DNA of 64,000 nt from Hyphomicrobiales bacterium (GCA_900466745.1 UBNE01000002.1:117608-181607); one strand, 5' to 3'; shown: positions 29,228 to 38,208, counted from the first letter of the stretch. Numbers and translations: made by a program. Notes: generated from the letters alone by a model not told the origin.

Positions 29228-30547
29228 ATGGCTCAGATCGACCACACTCATGATCCCAGGCTGCGAAGCTGGGTGGAATCCGCCAACGGACACCCGGATT
29301 TCCCGGTCCAGAACCTGCCGCTGGGCGTGTTCAGCCCCGCGGGGGCCGCGCCGCGGGGCGGCGTCGCGATCGGCGACGCGATCCTCGACCTCGGCGCGCT
29401 GGCGGCGACCGGCCTGCTCGAGGGCGAGGCGCGCGAAGCGGCCGAAGCCGCCTCGGGCGAGAGATTGAACGCCTTCCTGGCGCTGGGCGCCGGCCCGCGC
29501 CGGAGCCTGCGCCTGCGCCTCTCCGCGCTTCTCACGGGAGGACGCGCCGAAGCCGAGGCGGTGTCGCCCTGCCTCCACCCGGCGGCGGATTGCAGCCTGC
29601 ATCTGCCGGCGCGCATCGGCGACTATACCGACTTCTATGTCGGCATTCACCACGCGACCAATGTCGGCAAGCTGTTCCGGCCGGACAATCCGCTGCTCCC
29701 GAACTACAAATACGTCCCGATCGGCTATCACGGCCGGGCCTCGTCGATCGGTCTGTCGGGCGGCGCGATCCGCCGGCCCAACGGCCAGGCTAGGCTGCCC
29801 GATGCGGCCGAGCCCGGCTTCGGCCCGAGCCGACGCCTCGACTACGAGCTCGAGCTCGGCCTCTGGGTCGGCCCCGGCAATGCGCAGGGCGAGCCGATCC
29901 CGATCGCCGATGCGGCCAGCCACATCGCCGGCTACTGCCTGCTGAACGACTGGTCGGCCCGCGACATCCAGGCCTGGGAATACCAGCCGCTCGGCCCGTT
30001 CCTGGCCAAGAACTTCGCCAGCACCATCTCGGCCTGGATCGTGACGCCGGAGGCGCTGGCGCCGTTCCGCGCCGGCCAGCCGCAACGGCCCGCGGGCGAC
30101 CCCGCTCCGCTGCCCTATCTGCTCGATGCGGAGGACCAGCGCGCCGGCGCCCTCGATGTCGAGATCGAGGTCCTGCTGCTCACTGACGGCCTGCGCGCGC
30201 AGGGGCTTCCGCCGCATCGCCTCGGCCTCTCCAACGCCCTGAACATGTACTGGACCGCCGCGCAGATGGTGGCGCATCACACCAGCAACGGCTGCAATCT
30301 CCAGCCGGGCGACCTGCTCGGGACGGGCACGATCTCGGGGCCGGACGCCGCCTCCTGCGGCAGCATCCTCGAGGCGACCCTGGGCGGCGCCGAGCCCGTC
30401 GCGCTGGCCTCGGGCGAGCAGCGCCGCTTCCTGGAGGATGGCGACGAGGTGATCATGCGGGCCCGCGCCCGCCGCGAGGCCTATGCGCCGATCGGCTTCG
30501 GTGAATGCCGGGCCAGGATCCTGCCGGCCAGGCCGGTTCCGGCTTGA
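29228..30547 (+). CDS. fahA: Fumarylacetoacetase
   Basis: This 439-residue protein starts 8 bases after hmgA. The N-terminal SH3-like FAA domain is followed by the catalytic part: IGDYTDFYVGIHHATNVGKLFR, then IGYHGRASSIGLSGG, LDYELELGLWVGPGN, LLNDWSARDIQAWEYQPLGPFLAKNF and YWTAAQMVAHHTSNGCNLQPGDLLGTGTISG. These cover the metal Asp/Glu residues and the catalytic His of the family. It splits fumarylacetoacetate into fumarate and acetoacetate, the last step of the homogentisate pathway. Confidence 0.96.
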   Translation: MAQIDHTHDPRLRSWVESANGHPDFPVQNLPLGVFSPAGAAPRGGVAIGDAILDLGALAATGLLEGEAREAAEAASGERLNAFLALGAGPRRSLRLRLSALLTGGRAEAEAVSPCLHPAADCSLHLPARIGDYTDFYVGIHHATNVGKLFRPDNPLLPNYKYVPIGYHGRASSIGLSGGAIRRPNGQARLPDAAEPGFGPSRRLDYELELGLWVGPGNAQGEPIPIADAASHIAGYCLLNDWSARDIQAWEYQPLGPFLAKNFASTISAWIVTPEALAPFRAGQPQRPAGDPAPLPYLLDAEDQRAGALDVEIEVLLLTDGLRAQGLPPHRLGLSNALNMYWTAAQMVAHHTSNGCNLQPGDLLGTGTISGPDAASCGSILEATLGGAEPVALASGEQRRFLEDGDEVIMRARARREAYAPIGFGECRARILPARPVPA

Positions 30548-30590
30548 GCGCGGCGTCGCTCCGGCAAGCCCAGCAGAGGGGAATCCCATC

Positions 30591-31238
30591 CTGAAACTCC
30601 ACACCTATTGGCGGTCCACCTCGTCCTATCGCGTGCGGATCGCACTGGCCCTGAAGAATCTCGCGGTGGAGCATGTCCCCGTCCATCTGCTCCGCAACGG
30701 CGGGGAGCAGAACGCCCCCGCCTATCGCGCGCTCAACCCGCAAGGGCGCGTGCCCAGCCTCGTGCTCGATTCCGGCGTCGTCATCACGCAGTCGCCGGCG
30801 ATCCTCGAATATCTGGAGGAGGCCTATCCGGCGCCGGCTTTGCTGCCGGGCGACCCGGTGGAGCGGGCCAGGGTCCGCGCGGTCGCGGCGCTGATCGGCT
30901 GCGACATCCACCCCCTGCACAATATCGGCCCGCTGCGCTATCTGCGGACCGAGCTCGGCCGCCCGGAGCCGGAGGTCGGCGGCTGGATCGCTCACTGGAT
31001 CGGTCAGGGCCTGAGCGCCGTCGAGGCGATGATCGGCGACGGGGCGTTCTGCTTCGGCTCCGAACCCGGCATGGCCGATGTCTATCTGGTGCCGCAGCTC
31101 TATGCCGCCCGCCGCTTCGACGTCCCGCTCGACGGCTTTCCGCGGATCCTGCGGGTCGAGCGCGTCGCGGCGGAGCATCCCGCCTTTCGCGAGGCCCACC
31201 CGGCGAACCAGCCCGACGCCGAGGCTCCGGCGGCATAG
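30591..31238 (+). CDS. maiA: Maleylacetoacetate isomerase (GST zeta class), no ATG start
   Basis: The product is about 215 residues: KLHTYWRSTSSYRVRIALALKNL opens a thioredoxin-like domain with the zeta-class SSxxSxRVRI-like signature (Ser active site), then NPQGRVPSLVLDSGVVITQSPAILEYLEE, and an all-helical C-terminal domain with PLHNIGPLRYL and FCFGSEPGMADVYLVPQLYAARRF. The expected initiator Met is replaced by CTG at 30591, with AGAGGGGA 8 bases before it; ATC at 30588 is the codon before. An in-frame GTG at 30501 or ATG at 30483 lies inside fahA and would add unrelated residues. It isomerises maleylacetoacetate to fumarylacetoacetate with glutathione. Confidence 0.87.
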   Translation: MKLHTYWRSTSSYRVRIALALKNLAVEHVPVHLLRNGGEQNAPAYRALNPQGRVPSLVLDSGVVITQSPAILEYLEEAYPAPALLPGDPVERARVRAVAALIGCDIHPLHNIGPLRYLRTELGRPEPEVGGWIAHWIGQGLSAVEAMIGDGAFCFGSEPGMADVYLVPQLYAARRFDVPLDGFPRILRVERVAAEHPAFREAHPANQPDAEAPAA

Positions 31239-31340
31239 ATCATCGCGCATCCGGCAGGACGCGTTCACGACGATCGATCGCTTTGTTCCTGCATCGGACC
31301 AGAAGGCGGACGCCGTCTTCCGGTCCGATGCCGAACTGGC

Positions 31341-33281
31341 TCAGTTCAGGCGCAAACGCGCGACCGCATAGGGAGCGAGCCTGCAGATGCTCCCGCCTCC
31401 CCGCTCCGTCCTCTCGGAGAGAAGGTCCGGGTTCTTCGTCGCCTCGACGAAGGACTCGGCATCGAGTATCGCCCGTTCGGCGATCGCCTGCTCCAGATGC
31501 AAGGTCTGCGCCGCGCCGGTGAGATTGGCGAGCCAGAGCTCGATGCCGTCCGCGCGCTCGACGGCGATGCCCTGGACCGCCGAAGGGTCGGACAGCTCCA
31601 CCCGGCGCATCGCCGCGCCGCCGAGCCCGCCGAGCCCCTTCAGCACATGGAAGACCGGGAACAGCCCGCCATGGTCGTCGAACCAGGGCTGCGGCCAGGA
31701 ATGGCGCCGGTGGAGCACGCCAAAAGCGCCGGTGGTGCCGCCCAGCGTGATCGCGCTGGCCCCGCCGGCCGCGAACCGGGCGAAGAAGCCGAGCGTCCAG
31801 GCCGCCCCCAGCAGCCCGCGCTGGCGAGGGTCGTTGAAGTTCATCGCCTGCCGGATATTGCCCGAATTGGCGAGCGGCGCCTCGCCATAGGGGTTCATGC
31901 GCATGCCGATGGCGCTCGGCCCCACGGCCCAGGGCTTGCCGCCGGCGATGGCCTGCGCCGACAGCGCCATGGCCGGCAGCGATTCCAGCCCCTCGGTGAT
32001 GGAGTGATCGTCGCCCGCATGCAGGGTCGCGGTCGTCGTGAAGCTGACGAGATCGAGGAGATCGCTCGGCGGGCGCTTCCGGTTCATCTCCGTGAAATAG
32101 CTGAACATGCCGCCACCGAGCCGCGCGCCCGGAAAGGCGTTGCGGGCGGCCTGGAAGAAGTCGCGGGGCGGGGGTGCCGGCGGCCAGGGGCTGCCCGGCA
32201 GCGTGCATTTGAGATCCGGCGCGGGCGAGACCAGCACGACCGGAAAAGGCGAGCCCAGCGCCCGCACGTCGCGGCCGAGCGCCGCGATCTCCCCGGCGAA
32301 GCCGTCGACATCGGCGATGACCGCTTCCAGCCAGGGCTCCGCGCCGATCGCCTCGGCCGCAGCCGCCAGTTCCCGCAAGGTCTCGCGGTCATGCCCGCGC
32401 CGCGGATCGTGGAAGCCGACCAGATGCCGGGCTCCGATGCGCCGCAGGGTGGCGGCCTCCTCCCGCGTCGCCGCGATCTCGTCGGGGTCGAGCCCCAGCC
32501 CGAGCGGCGGAACGACGCCTGCCGCGGCGCCGACATGGACGGTGACCGCCTCGCCTGCGGGCGCGCGGCCCGCCGGCCGGCCGGATGCCGTCAGGCGGAC
32601 GGCCTGCTCGAGCCTTTCGCCTTCCGCCAGCGTGTAGGGCCAGGGCAAGGCCAGCGGCCGGACATAGGTCTTGTAGGAAGCGTCCGTCCAGTTGCGCTGG
32701 TCCTCCATCTCATAGACGTCGCCCTCCATGCGGCAGGTCACGCGCAGCCCCGGCGCTGCCTCATGCGTCAGGGCGCGCAGATTCATCATCGGCTGGACGG
32801 GATCGATGATGTCGGGGAAACGGCCTTCCTCGCGCGAGCCGTCGGCATGCGCGATGGTGACGGGCAGGCCCGACGCCGCGCTGGGATGCAGAACCACGAA
32901 CCCCGTGCGGTTGGTCAGGAAGGGCGTGTCGGCCGTGCCGGTGACCGAGAAATCGAGGGTGCCGCCGGCGCTGGCCGCGATCCGCGCCTTGTAGCCGAAG
33001 CTCTGGCGCTCATCGCGTGCGACCGCGGAATAGGCGACCGTGAAGCTGTCTGCGGCCTCCTCGACCGCCAGATCGGCGATCGTCGGGTTGTAGGTGCCCC
33101 AGTTGCGGTCGCGCACGATGAAGGACACCGCGCGGATGATCTCGACGCCGTGATAGCGGATATGGCGCAGATTGCCGGCGTCGAGCTCTGCCGTCAGCGG
33201 GCCCGCCCTGAGGATGCGCGGCAGCACCGCCGGCTCCTCCGTACCGAAGAGGGCCACGGCGAGCGAAGGTGTGGATGTCAT
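31341..33281 (-). CDS. apnL: D-apionate lactonase-like protein
   Basis: This 646-residue protein has no signal peptide. The N-terminal part includes LTAELDAGNLRHIRYHGVEIIRAVSFIVRDRNWGTY, which matches my memory of ApnL (D-apionate lactonase) in the D-apiose catabolic pathways. A middle TIM-barrel-like half contains HLVGFHDPRRGHD, GGGMFSYFTEMNRKRPP and SFTTTATLHAGDDHS, and ends in a beta domain with RVELSDPSAVQG. The enzyme class opens D-apionolactone to D-apionate. Here it is followed on the same strand by nothing, and preceded by a sugar ABC importer and GntR gene, while other apiose genes are not in the window. The assignment is from motif memory, not alignment. Confidence 0.62.
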   Translation of the reverse strand: MTSTPSLAVALFGTEEPAVLPRILRAGPLTAELDAGNLRHIRYHGVEIIRAVSFIVRDRNWGTYNPTIADLAVEEAADSFTVAYSAVARDERQSFGYKARIAASAGGTLDFSVTGTADTPFLTNRTGFVVLHPSAASGLPVTIAHADGSREEGRFPDIIDPVQPMMNLRALTHEAAPGLRVTCRMEGDVYEMEDQRNWTDASYKTYVRPLALPWPYTLAEGERLEQAVRLTASGRPAGRAPAGEAVTVHVGAAAGVVPPLGLGLDPDEIAATREEAATLRRIGARHLVGFHDPRRGHDRETLRELAAAAEAIGAEPWLEAVIADVDGFAGEIAALGRDVRALGSPFPVVLVSPAPDLKCTLPGSPWPPAPPPRDFFQAARNAFPGARLGGGMFSYFTEMNRKRPPSDLLDLVSFTTTATLHAGDDHSITEGLESLPAMALSAQAIAGGKPWAVGPSAIGMRMNPYGEAPLANSGNIRQAMNFNDPRQRGLLGAAWTLGFFARFAAGGASAITLGGTTGAFGVLHRRHSWPQPWFDDHGGLFPVFHVLKGLGGLGGAAMRRVELSDPSAVQGIAVERADGIELWLANLTGAAQTLHLEQAIAERAILDAESFVEATKNPDLLSERTERGGGSICRLAPYAVARLRLN

Positions 33282-33294
33282 CGCTTTCTTCCTC

Positions 33295-34272
33295 CTAGCG
33301 GCTCGCGCGGCTGCTGACGAGACGCTCCACCAGCAGGGCCAGAATGATGATGGTGCCGATCGCGGAGCCCTGCCAGAACGGCGAAACGCCCATCAGATTG
33401 AGGCCGTTGCGGATCATCACCATGATGAACACGCCGATGAGCGTGCCGATCATCGAGCCGCGGCCGCCATAGAGGCTTGCCCCGCCGATGACGACGGCCG
33501 CGATGGCGTCGAGCTCCATGGCATTGCCCATCAGCGGGTCGGCCGACAGCAACTGGCTGATCGAGAAGGTCACCGCGACGGCCGAGAGCGCGCCCGACAG
33601 GACGTAAGGCAGGACCGAATAGAACAGCGTGTTCAGGCCTGCGGCACGGGCCGCCTCCTTGTTCGACCCGACCGCATAGATGGTGCGGCCGCCCTTGGTG
33701 TAGGTGAGATAGGCCCAGGCGACGATGTAGAGGGCGATCAGGAACAGGATGTTCGAGGGCACGCCGAGGATGTTCGTGTAGACAATGTCCTGCATTCCCT
33801 CGGGAATATCGGAGATCGCGGTCTGCCCGGACAGGATATACGCAAGGCTGCGGCCGATCGCCATGACGCCGAGGGTGACGACGAAGGCCGCGAGGCCGAA
33901 CAGGTTGATGAGCAGCCCCGAGACCAGGCCGATGCCGCCGCCGGCGAGAACCGCCACCGCGATCGCCGGCACGATCGGCATGTGCTGGAGCGACAGGCCC
34001 AGGATGATGCCCGTGAGGCCGGCGACGGAGCCCACGGACAGGTCGATGCCGCCGGTCAGGATCACGAAGGTCATGCCCACCGCGACGATGCCGATCACCA
34101 CCGACTGGTCGAGCATGTTGAAGATGTTGGAATGGGTGAGGAAATAGGGCGACAGCAGCGACAGGCAGAACCCGATGACGAGGGCCAGGGCGAGCATGCG
34201 CACCTCGAGCCGCTGCGCCAGCATCTTGAAGCGAGAGCCGCGCATCGGCGCGCCGGCAGTGGTCGATGCCAT
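33295..34272 (-). CDS. Ribose-type (RbsC-like) sugar ABC transporter permease
   Basis: The protein has 325 residues from ATG 34272, which has AAGGAG 9 bases upstream; the GTG at 34296 gives 8 more residues and a GTGA overlap with the ATPase gene. It has eight or more helices and the BPD_transp_2 blocks IGIVAVGMTFVILTGGIDLSVGSVAGLTG, INLFGLAAFVVTLGVMAIGRSLAYI and DAIAAVVIGGASLYGGRGSM. It would form the channel for a pentose or related sugar acid. The gene lies 13 bases before apnL, so transport and lactonase are probably made together. Confidence 0.9.
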   Translation of the reverse strand: MASTTAGAPMRGSRFKMLAQRLEVRMLALALVIGFCLSLLSPYFLTHSNIFNMLDQSVVIGIVAVGMTFVILTGGIDLSVGSVAGLTGIILGLSLQHMPIVPAIAVAVLAGGGIGLVSGLLINLFGLAAFVVTLGVMAIGRSLAYILSGQTAISDIPEGMQDIVYTNILGVPSNILFLIALYIVAWAYLTYTKGGRTIYAVGSNKEAARAAGLNTLFYSVLPYVLSGALSAVAVTFSISQLLSADPLMGNAMELDAIAAVVIGGASLYGGRGSMIGTLIGVFIMVMIRNGLNLMGVSPFWQGSAIGTIIILALLVERLVSSRASR

Positions 34273-34292
34273 GGAAGAAGGCTCCTTGATGG

Positions 34293-36191
34293 TCACAGCG
34301 CGGCCGCGATGCTGTCGATGCGGGCCTTGATCGCCTCGGGCTGCGGCAGCTCCGCGTCGGGAAAGAGGGAGAGGCCGACCCAGCCCAGATCATGCCCGCG
34401 GGAATTGCGCATGGGCAGGAGCAGCGTGGTGCGGCCGTTGTCGGCCTCCGGCACGAAGATGGGCTCGCGCCGGCTCAGGGCGCGGGGGATCTGCGTCTGC
34501 GCGGCGACGCAGGCCTCGCCCGCCTTGAAGCCGGGATCGAGCGCGGCATTCGCCACGACCGCGTTCAGGCAGATGATGCGGTCCTCCTCGACCAGGGCCC
34601 AGAACCCCGCCCCGCCATGCTCCCGGGCGAAATGCTCGAGCATCGCCGTGTTGTGCGCCATCGAGGTGCGGGGAGCGGCCAGGAGCGTCAGCTTCTCCTC
34701 GTCGAGCATGGCGCTCGGCAGGTCGGCGATGGTGCAGCCGTCGCTGACCACGACGATGCGGTCGCTGATGCCGAGCAGCTCCTCGAAATCCGACGATACC
34801 ACGATCACCGCGGCCCCCTCCGCCACGATGTCCCGGAGCATCGCGTAGATGCCGGCGCGCGTGCCGATGTCGACCCCCTTGGTCGGCTCGTCGAGGATCA
34901 GCACCTTCGGCGAGAGCAGGAGCCAGCGCGCCATGATGATCTTCTGCTGCATGCCACCGGAGAAGTTCAGCATGGAGGCGTCCATCAGCCGCTCCTCCGG
35001 CAGGCCGAGCCGCTGCAGCAGCTCGCTGACCTTGCGCTTGCGCGACTGATAGCCGCGCAGGAAGCCGCGATGCGCGCCGAGATGGGCGAGCAGCAGATTC
35101 TCCTTCACGCTGAGATCGGGCACGATGTTCTGCGTCCGCCGGTCCTCGGCGACGAAACCCAGGCCCGCGCGGATCGCGGCCTGCGGGTCGTTGGCCCTGA
35201 GATCCCGCCCGGCGAGGCGCACCTCGCCGCCGGAGCGCGGCCTCAGCCCGAAGATGGCCTCGACGGTCTCGGAGCGCCCCGCGCCCACCAGCCCGCCGAG
35301 GCCGAGGATTTCCCCGGCCCGCACGGAAAAGGACACGTCCTTCACCTGCGGCTGCGCCGCAAGATGGCTGACCTCGAGGATCGCCGGGCCATGGCGGGCC
35401 TCGCCTTGCCGATGCGGCTCGGTGTAGATCGCGCCGAGCTCGGCCCCGACCATGGCCCGGATCAATTCCGCCTGGCTCAGATCGGCGGTCGGGTGGGCCT
35501 TCAGCACCGTCCGCCCCTCGCGCATGACGGTGACGCGGTCAGTGATCGAGAAAACCTCCTCCAGCCGGTGCGAGACGAAGACCAGGCCGCGGCCGGTTTC
35601 GCGCAGCCGGGCCATCACGTCGAACAGCCGGCTCACCTCGCCGGGGCTGAGCGCGGCGGTCGGCTCGTCGAAGATGATGAGCTTCGCGCCGACGCCCAGC
35701 GCCTTGGCGATCTCGACGAGCTGCTTCTGCGCCGAGGAGAGCTGCCGGACCTTCCAGTCGAACGGCAGGCTGTCGGACTGGCCGAGGCTGTCGAGAATGA
35801 CCCTGCCGCGCTCCCGCATCGCGGCATAGTCGAGCCGCCCGGGGCGGCCGAGCTCCGGCAGGAAGATGTTCTCCAGAACCGTGAGGTCGGGAACGAGGCT
35901 GGTTTCCTGCATCACGATGGCGATGCCGATGCGGAGCGCGTCGCGCGTATTGCGCAGGCGGATCGACTGACCCCGGTAGAGCATCTCGCCGGAATCGAAG
36001 CTGTGATGCCCGGAAATGATCTTCGACAGGGTCGACTTGCCGGCGCCGTTGGCGCCGAGCAGGCCATGGATCTCGCCCTCCGCGAGCTCGAAATCCGCCC
36101 CGGCGAGCGCGCGCGTGCGGTCGAACGTCTTGGTGACGTCGCGGGCGGCGAGAAGCAGCGGCTTGTCGCCCTGCGGCGGGGGATGCTGCAT
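34293..36191 (-). CDS. Sugar ABC transporter ATPase (tandem ABC) with extra C-terminal domain
   Basis: This 632-residue protein has two ABC domains as in RbsA/MglA: the first has LLGANGAGKSTLSKIISG and LSSAQKQLVEIAKAL plus IIFDEPTAALS, and the second has degenerate GLGGLVGAGRSETVEAIFG with NFSGGMQQKIIMARWLL and VLILDEPTKGVD. These proteins usually end near residue 500. Here about 125 more residues follow (from TLLAAPRTSMAHNTAMLEHFAREHGG to the end), with beta-rich stretches like FWALVEEDRIICLNAVV and TTLLLPMRNSRGHDLGWVGLSLF. This looks like a fused GAF/PAS-type sensory or regulatory domain, which is unusual. The stop overlaps the permease start region. Confidence 0.9.
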   Translation of the reverse strand: MQHPPPQGDKPLLLAARDVTKTFDRTRALAGADFELAEGEIHGLLGANGAGKSTLSKIISGHHSFDSGEMLYRGQSIRLRNTRDALRIGIAIVMQETSLVPDLTVLENIFLPELGRPGRLDYAAMRERGRVILDSLGQSDSLPFDWKVRQLSSAQKQLVEIAKALGVGAKLIIFDEPTAALSPGEVSRLFDVMARLRETGRGLVFVSHRLEEVFSITDRVTVMREGRTVLKAHPTADLSQAELIRAMVGAELGAIYTEPHRQGEARHGPAILEVSHLAAQPQVKDVSFSVRAGEILGLGGLVGAGRSETVEAIFGLRPRSGGEVRLAGRDLRANDPQAAIRAGLGFVAEDRRTQNIVPDLSVKENLLLAHLGAHRGFLRGYQSRKRKVSELLQRLGLPEERLMDASMLNFSGGMQQKIIMARWLLLSPKVLILDEPTKGVDIGTRAGIYAMLRDIVAEGAAVIVVSSDFEELLGISDRIVVVSDGCTIADLPSAMLDEEKLTLLAAPRTSMAHNTAMLEHFAREHGGAGFWALVEEDRIICLNAVVANAALDPGFKAGEACVAAQTQIPRALSRREPIFVPEADNGRTTLLLPMRNSRGHDLGWVGLSLFPDAELPQPEAIKARIDSIAAAL

Positions 36192-36311
36192 GGAATCTGT
36201 CCTCGGCTCGCGGCGCCGGCGCGCCGGCGTGCATGAAGTGACATGGAGCGTGCCCGAAAGGCGGAAGAGACGGGCCGCGGCCCGCCTCGCCCAACGCCGC
36301 CCAAGGCGGCG

Positions 36312-36350
36312 GCGCGCCGCCTGCGGAACCGCTATCCGCAGGCGGCGCGC
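36312..36350 (-). repeat. Perfect 16-bp stem-loop between binding-protein and ATPase genes
   Basis: Arms GCGCGCCGCCTGCGGA and TCCGCAGGCGGCGCGC are perfectly complementary with a 7-base loop (36328-36334). It lies in the 176-base gap after the binding-protein gene. Such intercistronic hairpins often keep the binding-protein mRNA stable and raise its yield over the ATPase and permease; it may also partly terminate. Confidence 0.75.
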
Positions 36351-36367
36351 TGAGCGCTCGGGCGCGA

Positions 36368-37351
36368 TCAGACCTCGTCGGCGAAGACGGTCTTGCGGAT
36401 CGTCGGCAGCTCTTTTTCGATGTTGTCGCTGGTGATCGCGACGATCGGCACGGTGATCTCCTTTTCGGGAGACTTGCCCGCGAGCGTGGCCAGGATCGCC
36501 TCGCCGGAACGCACGCCCATCAGATAGGGCTGCTGCATCCCCGACACGACGAGCTGGCCGGACTTGAGCAGATCCACGAAGTCGGGGATGCCGTCGAAGG
36601 CGGCGACGAGAAGCTCGCCGTCGCGCCGCGCCGCCTTCACGGCCCGGAGGGCGCCGATCGCCGGCTGGTCCGTCTGGATGAACAGGCCGCGCATGCCGGG
36701 ATTGGCGGTCAGCATGTCCTGCGTGAACTTGAAGGTCTCGTCGGCGGTGTAGGACTGCATCTGCTGCATCCCGGCCTGCTTGCCGGTGAAGCCGCCCTCC
36801 TTGAGTCCGTCGAGGAAACCCTTCGTGCGGGCCTGGCCGTTCTTGCGGGCCTGCGAGATCGCGATGATCCCGACGGAGCCGTCCTGCCAGCCCTTCTTCT
36901 TCAGGCTCTGGGCCAGCGCCACGCCGACATCGTGGGCGCCCTTGTAGTTGTCGGAAATGATGAAGGACGAATACTCGCCGCTATTGGTCCCGATATCGGC
37001 GATCACGGCCGGAATCTTGGCGCGCTTGGCGAGCGCCAGCACGCTGGGCGCCGTGGACGAATCGGTCGGCGAGATCACGATTCCGGCGACGCCGCGCGCG
37101 ATCGCGTCCTGCGCGTTCTGCAATTGCGTCTGGGCGCTGTTATGCGAGTCCAGCGCCTGGAAGTTATAGCCCTGCGCCTTCACGGTGGCCTCGACGCCCT
37201 TGGCCAGGTAGCGCCAGAAGGGCAGATCGAGGCCCGGCGTCAGATAGACGATGTCCTTGCCCGCGGCCATCGCCGCCTGCAGGCCGCCGAGCCCGGTGCT
37301 CGCACCGAGCAGGGCTCCGATCGAAAGCTTCAGGACAGTTCTGCGTTCCAT
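36368..37351 (-). CDS. Ribose-type sugar-binding protein of ABC importer
   Basis: This 327-residue periplasmic protein has a signal peptide (MERRTVLKLSIGALLGASTG, with an Arg pair suggesting Tat or Sec) and the Peripla_BP_4 fold: DIVYLTPGLDLPFWRYLAKGVEATVKAQGYNF, LQNAQDAIARGVAGIVISPTDSSTAPSVL, a FIISDNYKGAHDVGVALAQSL block and AAFDGIPDFVDLLKSGQLVVSGMQQPYLMGVRSGEAIL. It captures the sugar, perhaps apiose or a similar aldose or lactone given the ApnL-like neighbour. It is first in the operon after the GntR gene, whose order on the same strand suggests separate promoters. The gap to the ATPase contains the strong hairpin. Confidence 0.9.
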   Translation of the reverse strand: MERRTVLKLSIGALLGASTGLGGLQAAMAAGKDIVYLTPGLDLPFWRYLAKGVEATVKAQGYNFQALDSHNSAQTQLQNAQDAIARGVAGIVISPTDSSTAPSVLALAKRAKIPAVIADIGTNSGEYSSFIISDNYKGAHDVGVALAQSLKKKGWQDGSVGIIAISQARKNGQARTKGFLDGLKEGGFTGKQAGMQQMQSYTADETFKFTQDMLTANPGMRGLFIQTDQPAIGALRAVKAARRDGELLVAAFDGIPDFVDLLKSGQLVVSGMQQPYLMGVRSGEAILATLAGKSPEKEITVPIVAITSDNIEKELPTIRKTVFADEV

Positions 37352-37405
37352 AGCGTTTCTCCATTGCGTTTTTATGTTTGAGCCGCCCGGAAAGGACGGC
37401 GGGCT

Positions 37406-38173
37406 TCAGTTTCGGTCTTGCCTGCCGTCCTTCATGGCCGATTGCGTTGTCTGGTAGATCCGGTCGGTATGCACGGCGAACGCCGCCACCGCCGCATCCG
37501 GATCATGGTCGCGCAGCGCAGCGACGATCGCGGCATGATCGGCATAGCTCGTCGCGATCGCCCCCGGCCTGGCGACGGCCGTCCGGCGGTATTCCATCAT
37601 GTAGGTGTAGAGATCTGCGGCGAAGTCCGCGAGCAGCGCGTTGCCGGAAGCGCGGTAGATCGTGGCGTGGAACTCCCGGTCGCAGATCAGGAAGCCGACA
37701 GGATCGTCGAAGGCCTCCTTCTGCACGGCCAGGAGCCCGTCGAGCGCCGCGAGCGCGGCCTCGTCGATCCGCCGGGCGGCATCCGCCACCACCCGGCGCT
37801 CGATCAGGAGCCGCGCGTCGTGGACGGAATCGATGTCGTAGGCGTTGATCGCCCGCGCCTGGCCGAAGCCGATCGTGATCTCGCCGACATCGCTGCGAAC
37901 GACCCGCGTGCGCGCGCCGTGGGAGATCTCGAGAATACCGCGCGACGCCAGGAGAAGGATCGCTCCGCGCGTCGTCTCGCGGCTCACATTGAGCGACGAT
38001 GCAAGCTGGCGTTCGCTCGGCAAGGTATCCCCGACTTGAACGAGCCCGGAGGCGATCAGCCCGGCGATCCTGTCCGCGATCACATTCTTCAGCGAGCGTT
38101 TGACGATCGCGTCGCGGAACGATGGAACCTCGGCCAGAACGATGGCTTCCGAACCCTTCGGAGATGCTGACAT
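37406..38173 (-). CDS. GntR-family regulator with FCD ligand domain
   Basis: The protein has 255 residues from ATG 38173; an in-frame GTG at 38188 adds five. An N-terminal winged helix has DTLPSERQLASSLNVSRETTRGAILLLASRGILEISHG, and a helical FCD domain (about 105-240) has RLLIERRVVADAARRI, FDDPVGFLICDREFHATIYRASGN and YADHAAIVAALRDHDPDAAVAAFAVHTDRIY, with His and Asp ligands for a metal-bound acid effector. It should control the downstream importer and ApnL-like gene in response to a sugar acid. It is transcribed toward the binding-protein gene. Confidence 0.88.
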   Translation of the reverse strand: MSASPKGSEAIVLAEVPSFRDAIVKRSLKNVIADRIAGLIASGLVQVGDTLPSERQLASSLNVSRETTRGAILLLASRGILEISHGARTRVVRSDVGEITIGFGQARAINAYDIDSVHDARLLIERRVVADAARRIDEAALAALDGLLAVQKEAFDDPVGFLICDREFHATIYRASGNALLADFAADLYTYMMEYRRTAVARPGAIATSYADHAAIVAALRDHDPDAAVAAFAVHTDRIYQTTQSAMKDGRQDRN

Positions 38174-38187
38174 GCCCCTCTGATCCA

Positions 38188-38208
38188 CTGGTCCATCCAG
38201 AAGACCAG
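38188..38208. promoter_or_regulatory. Possible GntR operator
   Basis: Arms CTGGTC (38188-38193) and GACCAG (38203-38208) form an inverted repeat just upstream of the gntR ATG. TGGTC/GACCA half-sites resemble FadR-type boxes, though here they are spaced by 9 bases instead of 1. It could be an autoregulatory site. Confidence 0.28.
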
